A stretch of DNA of 22,828 nt from the NCBI GenBank assembly GCA_014885115.2, contig WKLE02005125.1, positions 3,887 through 26,714 of the forward strand, written 5' to 3'. Origin of the DNA: Asterionellopsis glacialis (lineage: Eukaryota; Bacillariophyta; Plagiogrammaphyceae; Rhaphoneidales; Asterionellopsidaceae). Positions 17,607 through 22,828 of the stretch are shown piece by piece. Below the pieces are notes generated by a model. The model was not told the origin of the DNA, ran no database searches, and saw only the letters and a list, made by a program, of their open reading frames with translations. How positions within the stretch are numbered: the first letter of the stretch is position 1; every line of letters begins with the position of its first letter. The position numbers and the translations under genes were made by a program.

Positions 17607-20600
17607 ATGTCATCCAAAAAACAACTAAGTGAAGCTGAAGAACGTATTTTAGAACGACAACGACAGGTTGCTGCTGCACTTGCATCCAAAAAAACTTTAG
17701 GGGGCGAATCTTTCGAAGCACCATCATCCATTCCTGAAAATTCATCTAAAACTGCTTCGTCGTCGTCGTCGTCATTGAAGCCAGTAGCTTCTTCTGCTGC
17801 TGCCAATGTGATTGATTTAACAAAAAGTCAAATGAAAGGCTCCTTGGAAGTTCAAGGCGGTACGACCTTACAAAAACAAATTCAACGTGAAAAAGTGAAA
17901 TCAATCTTGCAACCCACTGTTCAGAAACGACCTACTACTACTACTACAGCAACGAAACGTCCACCACTTCGAAAGAGAGGAATTTCTACTGCCTCTAGAC
18001 CTACCACATCTGCTGCAGCAGCTGTAGCTAAGGCAAAAACACGTGTTCAACAAGCTAAAGTTATTGAAGAAAAAAATAGCAATAACAACAAGAATATCAA
18101 AAAATCATCATCATCATCTGTCAAGGGTACTTCTAAATTAGCACAATTAGTAAGTGCATCAGCTCAAACATCTGTAAGTAGTTCCACAGCACCTACATCT
18201 GATTATGATACTATTGAACCAGATGACTTTTGGAAAAATATACGCGATTGGGACTTTTTACGTCATTTATATCAAGAAAAGAATAATTTGAATGAGACTG
18301 CCAAACAACAAAGTACTGCTACAACTACGAAATCAGTACCAGATACATTTGTTTCACATCGTCATTATTGTTCTGCATGGGCACCCTTATGTTTAACTGA
18401 AGCAAGAGCACAATTATTGAGTGAGTTCATGACCGAAATTAATTATTGGCATAAACCTGGGAATGGTCCGTTTGATGTGAAAGTACGTGCTATAATGGCA
18501 AGAGGTGGTGGTAGTGGTGGAACACAAAATCATATTCATGTTCGTGTTGATGCTATTCGTTCAAACCATAACAATGCCAACGATAATAAAAAGAATCCAT
18601 CTTTTTTTCCAAATGATGTCGTAGCACTCATTACAAATCGACGCGCTTTGGATGAAGCATTGTTACCTCCGCCTATACCAACAACAGCGGAAGATGAGAA
18701 TGATTATCATTGTCAACCAAATATAGTATTTCGTAAATGTTGCTTGGTAGGTCATGCAGAACAAAGTCGACGTGCTATTGATGGTCTAGTACTTAAGGTA
18801 TCTAAAAAATGGTGGGCACAAGTTGGTTGTGAAGATATGGTATTATTAAAAATTGGATGTAATGTAACTGCTTTGCGCGAATTTACAGCCTTATCACGTG
18901 TAAGTGGTATACCCCTACGAAACTATTTGTTAGGTAGTGCGGGTACTAAATCCTATACACCTATTGATAAACGTGTCCAAAAGGAAAAACTAGTATCTCA
19001 ATTAGGTGATGTTGGGAAAGGATTTGCCAAATATGCCAAACATAAATTCAATACAAGTCAATTAGCGGCAATATCAGCTTCAGCACGTGAATATGGTGCA
19101 GGTGGGTTTACATTGATTAAAGGTCCACCGGGTACTGGAAAAACAACGACATTAGTGGCACTCCTGAATAGTTTACATATTCGGCAATTCAACAAATACT
19201 ATGAAGAAGTTAAACGTATAGCTACAACACCACAGGTGGGGAATCGTAAAGTTGCACTTGGGTTGGCACAGAAATCCAAACCAAGGTTATTAGTGTGTGC
19301 TCCTTCAAACGCTGCTGTAGACAATATCATATTAAAGATAATGTCTGATGGATTCATTGACGGGAATGGACAACGTTACAATCCAAGCATTGTACGTGTA
19401 GGTGTTGGTCAAAGTTTGGCTGTAAAAGATGTTGCGCTCGAACAAAAGGTAGATGCGCTATTGGAGAGTAGTGGTAATGATATTCCCAAATTAGAAGCAG
19501 CCATTGCGGGATATAGAATGGAAATTCAACGTGTCCAGACAGATATATTTAAATTACGTCTTCGTGTGGATGCCATAGCCAATGCATCATCATGGCCATT
19601 ATCTAAAAATTGGGAAATCCGTATTGATGAAGATACGTTTGATACAACTCGACGTGTCTACTTTGTCAATCATAAAGATAAAACGACAAGCTTTGAAACA
19701 CCACCCCCGCCTGAACCCAACGAAAAGCAATACCCGCCTACGGCTATGCCTGAATATCGTGCCTACCTATCCAAAATTGTCAAATTAGTTGAACGGTACA
19801 ATTCTATAACATCTAAAATGGAACGATGTGATATTATTTTGAGAGCAATTCGAGCTTCTGGTGGAATGATGATGAGTGCTGGAGGTGGCAACAATGCACA
19901 ACAAAATGCTTCAGCCTTTGCCATGCGACAGCAATTGGAAACACACATTTTGGATTCTGTCCATGTTGTCATGACAACATTGGGGACAGCTGGTAATCGT
20001 GTATTGGAATCCGCTGCTAAATTTGAAGTTGTTGTGGTCGATGAGGCAGCTCAAAGTGTAGAACCAGCAACTTTGGTAGCATTACAACTAGGAAGTTCAC
20101 ATGCTATATTGGTAGGTGATCCGCAACAATTACCTGCTACTATCTTTTCAGTGAGTGGGCGCAATACTAAATATGATCGCAGCTTATTCCAACGTTTGGA
20201 AGAATCTGGCCATCCTGTCCATTTATTGAATACTCAATATCGAATGCATCCAGCTATTTCGGACTTTCCACGTCGTATATTCTATGGTGGTGAATTGTTA
20301 GATGGTCCGAATGTGAAACATCCAGAATATGGTAATCCATTACGACGAACAGTATTAACCAAGTTACCTTCCTTCCAACCATTGCTAGTATTTGATTTGG
20401 ATTCCAAGGAAGAACGTGGCGGTACAAGCTTAGCTAATTCAGCCGAAGCCTATTTGGCTGTCCACATATTTGCATCGTTACGGCGTCTTACGAGTGGCAT
20501 GTCAGCCAAGTCCTCATCACGTGTAGCTATTATTACACCCTATGCGCAACAAAAGAATATGTTGCAGCGATGCTTTTCAGAATATTTGGGCTCAGAGTAT

Positions 20601-21014
20601 GAATCATTGGTAGAAGTTAACACAGTCGATGCATTCCAGGGACGTGAGGCGTCCATTGTCATTTTTTCATGTGTCCGTGCAGCTGGATCACGTGGTATTG
20701 GATTCTTAAGTGATGTACGACGTATGAACGTGGCATTGACACGAGCAAAACATTTCTTGTTTGTCATTGCTCGATGTCAATCTATCGTTGTCAATCCATA
20801 CTGGAGAGATTTAGTACAACATGCTCAAGAAACAAATGCTGTTGTCAGAGTTCACATGACGGCGAGTCGTACCAGTTTGGGTGGAGGTGGAACTAAAAAA
20901 CCATCTTTTACTGAACTTGAGTCATTGAAAGTATCTAAAGTGCTATCAACTTCTTCATCGGCGACATCTGATTCGAAAACTGGTAATCGTAAACGTGGAC
21001 GGGATGACGACTGA
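17607..21014 (+). CDS. Sen1/IGHMBP2-like superfamily 1B helicase with WW-like insert
   Basis: 1135 residues in one exon. SF1B helicases of this group unwind RNA-DNA hybrids or nucleic acid 5'-3' with ATP; Sen1/senataxin acts in transcription termination and R-loop removal. Residues 1-200 are low-complexity, with a SUMO-interaction-like VIDLT at 68-72. Helicase motifs are: Q-like FNTSQLAAI (481-489), Walker A GPPGTGKT (506-513), Ia LVCAPSNAAVDN (562-573), II DEAAQ (812-816), III GDPQQLPAT (837-845), IV-like QYRMHP (877-882), V NTVDAFQGRE (1005-1014) and VI RRMNVALTRAK (1038-1048). All catalytic residues are present. Between Ia and II, residues 664-702 resemble a WW domain. A basic C-terminal tail (GNRKRGR) suggests nuclear import. 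No Upf1 Cys/His domain and no IGHMBP2 R3H or AN1 domain is seen, favouring a Sen1-like assignment, though the long Sen1 N-terminal domain is absent. Confidence 0.92.
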   Translation: MSSKKQLSEAEERILERQRQVAAALASKKTLGGESFEAPSSIPENSSKTASSSSSSLKPVASSAAANVIDLTKSQMKGSLEVQGGTTLQKQIQREKVKSILQPTVQKRPTTTTTATKRPPLRKRGISTASRPTTSAAAAVAKAKTRVQQAKVIEEKNSNNNKNIKKSSSSSVKGTSKLAQLVSASAQTSVSSSTAPTSDYDTIEPDDFWKNIRDWDFLRHLYQEKNNLNETAKQQSTATTTKSVPDTFVSHRHYCSAWAPLCLTEARAQLLSEFMTEINYWHKPGNGPFDVKVRAIMARGGGSGGTQNHIHVRVDAIRSNHNNANDNKKNPSFFPNDVVALITNRRALDEALLPPPIPTTAEDENDYHCQPNIVFRKCCLVGHAEQSRRAIDGLVLKVSKKWWAQVGCEDMVLLKIGCNVTALREFTALSRVSGIPLRNYLLGSAGTKSYTPIDKRVQKEKLVSQLGDVGKGFAKYAKHKFNTSQLAAISASAREYGAGGFTLIKGPPGTGKTTTLVALLNSLHIRQFNKYYEEVKRIATTPQVGNRKVALGLAQKSKPRLLVCAPSNAAVDNIILKIMSDGFIDGNGQRYNPSIVRVGVGQSLAVKDVALEQKVDALLESSGNDIPKLEAAIAGYRMEIQRVQTDIFKLRLRVDAIANASSWPLSKNWEIRIDEDTFDTTRRVYFVNHKDKTTSFETPPPPEPNEKQYPPTAMPEYRAYLSKIVKLVERYNSITSKMERCDIILRAIRASGGMMMSAGGGNNAQQNASAFAMRQQLETHILDSVHVVMTTLGTAGNRVLESAAKFEVVVVDEAAQSVEPATLVALQLGSSHAILVGDPQQLPATIFSVSGRNTKYDRSLFQRLEESGHPVHLLNTQYRMHPAISDFPRRIFYGGELLDGPNVKHPEYGNPLRRTVLTKLPSFQPLLVFDLDSKEERGGTSLANSAEAYLAVHIFASLRRLTSGMSAKSSSRVAIITPYAQQKNMLQRCFSEYLGSEYESLVEVNTVDAFQGREASIVIFSCVRAAGSRGIGFLSDVRRMNVALTRAKHFLFVIARCQSIVVNPYWRDLVQHAQETNAVVRVHMTASRTSLGGGGTKKPSFTELESLKVSKVLSTSSSATSDSKTGNRKRGRDDD

Positions 21015-21580
21015 AATGCTGTAACTCACCCCTTGTGATTCATTTGGTAGCACAGAAAGAAACCTACTTCTGGTGTTTGAACAAAGCGTACACGTACTGT
21101 AGGCTGGCATCAGCATAACTCATAAATATTGGAATGCAAAAGCTAAAGTTAGTGAGTTTTAGAACTCTAGGTCCTTCTTCTAGTCTATGATTCTATAGTT
21201 CTGCCTTTCAAGTAGGACAAGCTCGAAAGTACATGTCCTCCACTGTCTGTAGCCTCACCCGTCCTGATTTAATTAAAACTCGGGCCAACGCTCTTAATTT
21301 CTAGTGTAATGACTGAAGAGGAATCTCTAGAGAGAGAGGTCTCCACTAGGACCTCTACTAGAGAGAGTTCTTATGTTTCTCTCTAGACTTTTGAACACTC
21401 CCCTGCATGTTAGATTTGTGAACATCGCTCTGTGACTCACTCTTTTGCAACTTACCGGTAAGCCCTAACCCTAGACAAAAGATCTTGGGATTGGATGAAA
21501 CGTGTCAAAATTCAACAGGTGTAAAAAAAGTTTCAAAAGAAGCGCACAGTTGTTTCAAAGAGTTTATAGTTGTCGATAGC
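21015..21580. other. intergenic region with nested palindromes and telomere-like motif
   Basis: No coding sequence seen. Elements in order are: a 10-bp inverted repeat, tctagagaga (21326-21335) with 21378-21387, enclosing a gaggtc/gacctc stem; a perfect palindrome ttaccggtaa (21452-21461); and ccctaaccctag (21463-21474), two units of a TTAGGG-type telomere repeat or telo-box-like site. A possible 5' UTR intron (GTAAGC near 21458 to CAACAG near 21520) is conceivable but weak. Confidence 0.5.
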
Positions 21581-22717
21581 ATGAACAGCCGTATCAGCGG
21601 AAGAAGAGTGGGAGGAGGTGAAGCCTTCATGACTAGGAATGGTACCCTAACAAGGAATTCAAACCGTAAAAGGCAGTTTTCTTTGCTTAGAATAGCGCTT
21701 GTAGTGGTCACATTTAGTGTATTATTCGTGACAAATCCAGCAAATCAGAAATTCTTTTCAGACTTTGTGTTCCTTCCATCATCACCACGATTATCATCAA
21801 ACGCACCACCAACAACATTGTTTCAAACATCAGCAATAAGAATACCCATGTCGTTACCATCATGGCTACCAAAATACAAACGTGGTCTAACAAATTTTGG
21901 GATCTTTTCTTTGGAAAAACGTTTCAGTGGTGTTTCATTATGGGGGCTCAAAGAATCACGCTCAATTTGTCGATATGACTCTGAAATGTTTGGTCGCACG
22001 TGTACTTTTATAGCTGACTATCTTTGTCATGAAAAGGCTATATTCGACACAACAGATCGTCCATTTCTAGCATATCGACTTTTATGTTATCTATGGATTG
22101 CAAATTGGACATATGCATTCTGTGCAAATCATAGCCCATGGGGGGTGATGCGTGGTAGTAGTACAGTTACTAGAGCCGATTTAATGTTGGATAGTATTCT
22201 GAGAGATGGTCTCCTTTCGGTGTTTCCACAGTTGGGTCTACTCACTATGTTGAGTACTTTACTGGAAATGAATATTTTTGTGTTTCCAGTATTCAAATCA
22301 TTAGATAAAGTTGTATCATCCTTTTTCTTTGATCGCGGTTATTCAAACGGCATTACAAACAACCCTAATTGGACCTTTACTATGGGTGTATGTACACTGG
22401 TATTTGTGATCGGAGGTATGTCCAATTGGTTGGCATCTCGAATTGTACAGAAACAAGTAGTGGGTACATGTGGTTTTATGGCTGCATGCTTAGGATTCCA
22501 ACAAGCTGTCTCGTCAAGAACGATTTTTATAGCACTTGGTCCTGTCATCGAGCTTAATCCAAGTGTAAGCTTTTGGATCCATCTGTTACAATTAATGCTT
22601 TTCGATTCTGCAGGTGATGCGGTTGCATGGTTGGCAGGGGGGGTGGTTGGGATTGCTTTTGGTCATTACCATATGGACAAACTTCCACTATTGGGACGTA
22701 TATCCATGTTCTTTTAA
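21581..22717 (+). CDS. multi-span membrane protein, rhomboid-like pseudoprotease candidate
   Basis: 378 residues from ATG 21581. The frame is open upstream to a TGA at 21419-21421, but no earlier in-frame ATG exists in it. A basic N-terminus and a hydrophobic span at about 34-51 could be a signal anchor or organelle presequence. Later spans lie near 164-183, 206-236, 264-284, 295-317, 320-341 and 344-360. Spacing, GTCGFMAACLGF at 295-306 and AWLAGGVVGIAFG at 348-360 resemble rhomboid TM4 (GxSG) and TM6 (HxxGxxxG). The nucleophile Ser is Cys and the TM6 His appears to be Trp, and the TM2 His/Asn cluster is missing. If it is a rhomboid fold it is most likely inactive, comparable in principle to iRhoms or derlins. 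The gene is real with good confidence; the family call is tentative. Confidence 0.75.
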   Translation: MNSRISGRRVGGGEAFMTRNGTLTRNSNRKRQFSLLRIALVVVTFSVLFVTNPANQKFFSDFVFLPSSPRLSSNAPPTTLFQTSAIRIPMSLPSWLPKYKRGLTNFGIFSLEKRFSGVSLWGLKESRSICRYDSEMFGRTCTFIADYLCHEKAIFDTTDRPFLAYRLLCYLWIANWTYAFCANHSPWGVMRGSSTVTRADLMLDSILRDGLLSVFPQLGLLTMLSTLLEMNIFVFPVFKSLDKVVSSFFFDRGYSNGITNNPNWTFTMGVCTLVFVIGGMSNWLASRIVQKQVVGTCGFMAACLGFQQAVSSRTIFIALGPVIELNPSVSFWIHLLQLMLFDSAGDAVAWLAGGVVGIAFGHYHMDKLPLLGRISMFF

Positions 22718-22751
22718 AGAATACAAATATAAGCGAATCTATATCTGTTAG

Positions 22752-22828
22752 TTAGTTGGTAATCCGCTGTAAACGTCCAAAGATCTTTTCCGGAGTTGGA
22801 TCAGGCTCTGTTATGTATGTGGGGGGGG
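22752..22828 (-). CDS. C-terminal end of a gene running off the right edge
   Basis: On the minus strand the frame is open from the window edge to TAA at 22754-22752. It gives about 24 residues including ITEPDPTPEKIFGRLQRITN. The composition is protein-like (acidic Pro-rich then amphipathic basic), and the other frames are closed. It converges on the preceding gene with only 34 bp between stops. Too short to identify. The first bases are a run of eight C on this strand, read as Pro codons or possibly a contig-edge artefact. Confidence 0.45.
   Translation of the reverse strand, partial: PPTYITEPDPTPEKIFGRLQRITN

Noticed and set aside
21485..21580. N-terminal extension of the rhomboid-like protein from a TTG codon
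   Set aside because: TTG is not a credible nuclear start; the first in-frame ATG is 21581.
22819..22828. Terminal G run as a biological feature
   Set aside because: It sits exactly at the window edge and may be a sequence-end or assembly effect.

Overview
The window is nuclear DNA of a eukaryotic microalga, most probably a diatom (Bacillariophyta). It is AT-rich, has spacious non-coding stretches, uses the standard code, and has few, short GT-AG introns (60 and 158 bp in the two spliced genes I can resolve). The protein set also points there: a single-pass surface protein with a Pro/Ser stalk and seven W-x-Q-x-G...SLS-x-DG-x-RLA blades, and a HECT ligase carrying repeated V-P-P-G-V-x-P...C-P-P units. 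I know both styles from stramenopile genomes. No prokaryotic operon, virus, CRISPR array or intact transposon is visible.

Layout. 1-3763 has no intact gene. It holds a coiled-coil ORF remnant, decayed ORF fragments, dispersed or inverted repeats and several hairpins, and looks like old mobile-element debris. 3764-4009 (+) is a small Cys-rich ORF. 4010-5336 is non-coding with microsatellites and foldbacks. 5337-7993 (-) is a two-exon HECT E3 ubiquitin ligase with a TATA box just upstream. 7994-9236 is non-coding. 9237-9647 (-) is a two-exon 116-residue gene that single-frame ORF calling would miss. It sits head to head with 9924-11981 (+), a type II membrane protein resembling protein O-fucosyltransferases. 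That gene converges on 12216-14465 (-), the seven-repeat propeller membrane protein. The propeller gene is divergent from 15172-16596 (+), an AAAP-family amino-acid transporter. Then come 17607-21014 (+), a Sen1/IGHMBP2-like superfamily 1B helicase, and 21581-22717 (+), a multi-span protein resembling a catalytically dead rhomboid. At the right edge, 22752-22828 (-) is the C-terminal end of another gene.

The genes do not form a pathway. They are independent housekeeping or accessory genes: ubiquitylation, secretory glycosylation, cell surface, amino-acid transport, RNA/DNA helicase, membrane. The observations most worth following are a WW-like domain embedded in the helicase core of the Sen1-like protein, the hidden two-exon gene, the rhomboid-like protein with GxCG in place of GxSG, and the triplicated ~44-residue module in the HECT ligase. 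In the left-hand region, a 94-bp inverted repeat has arms that differ almost only by transitions.
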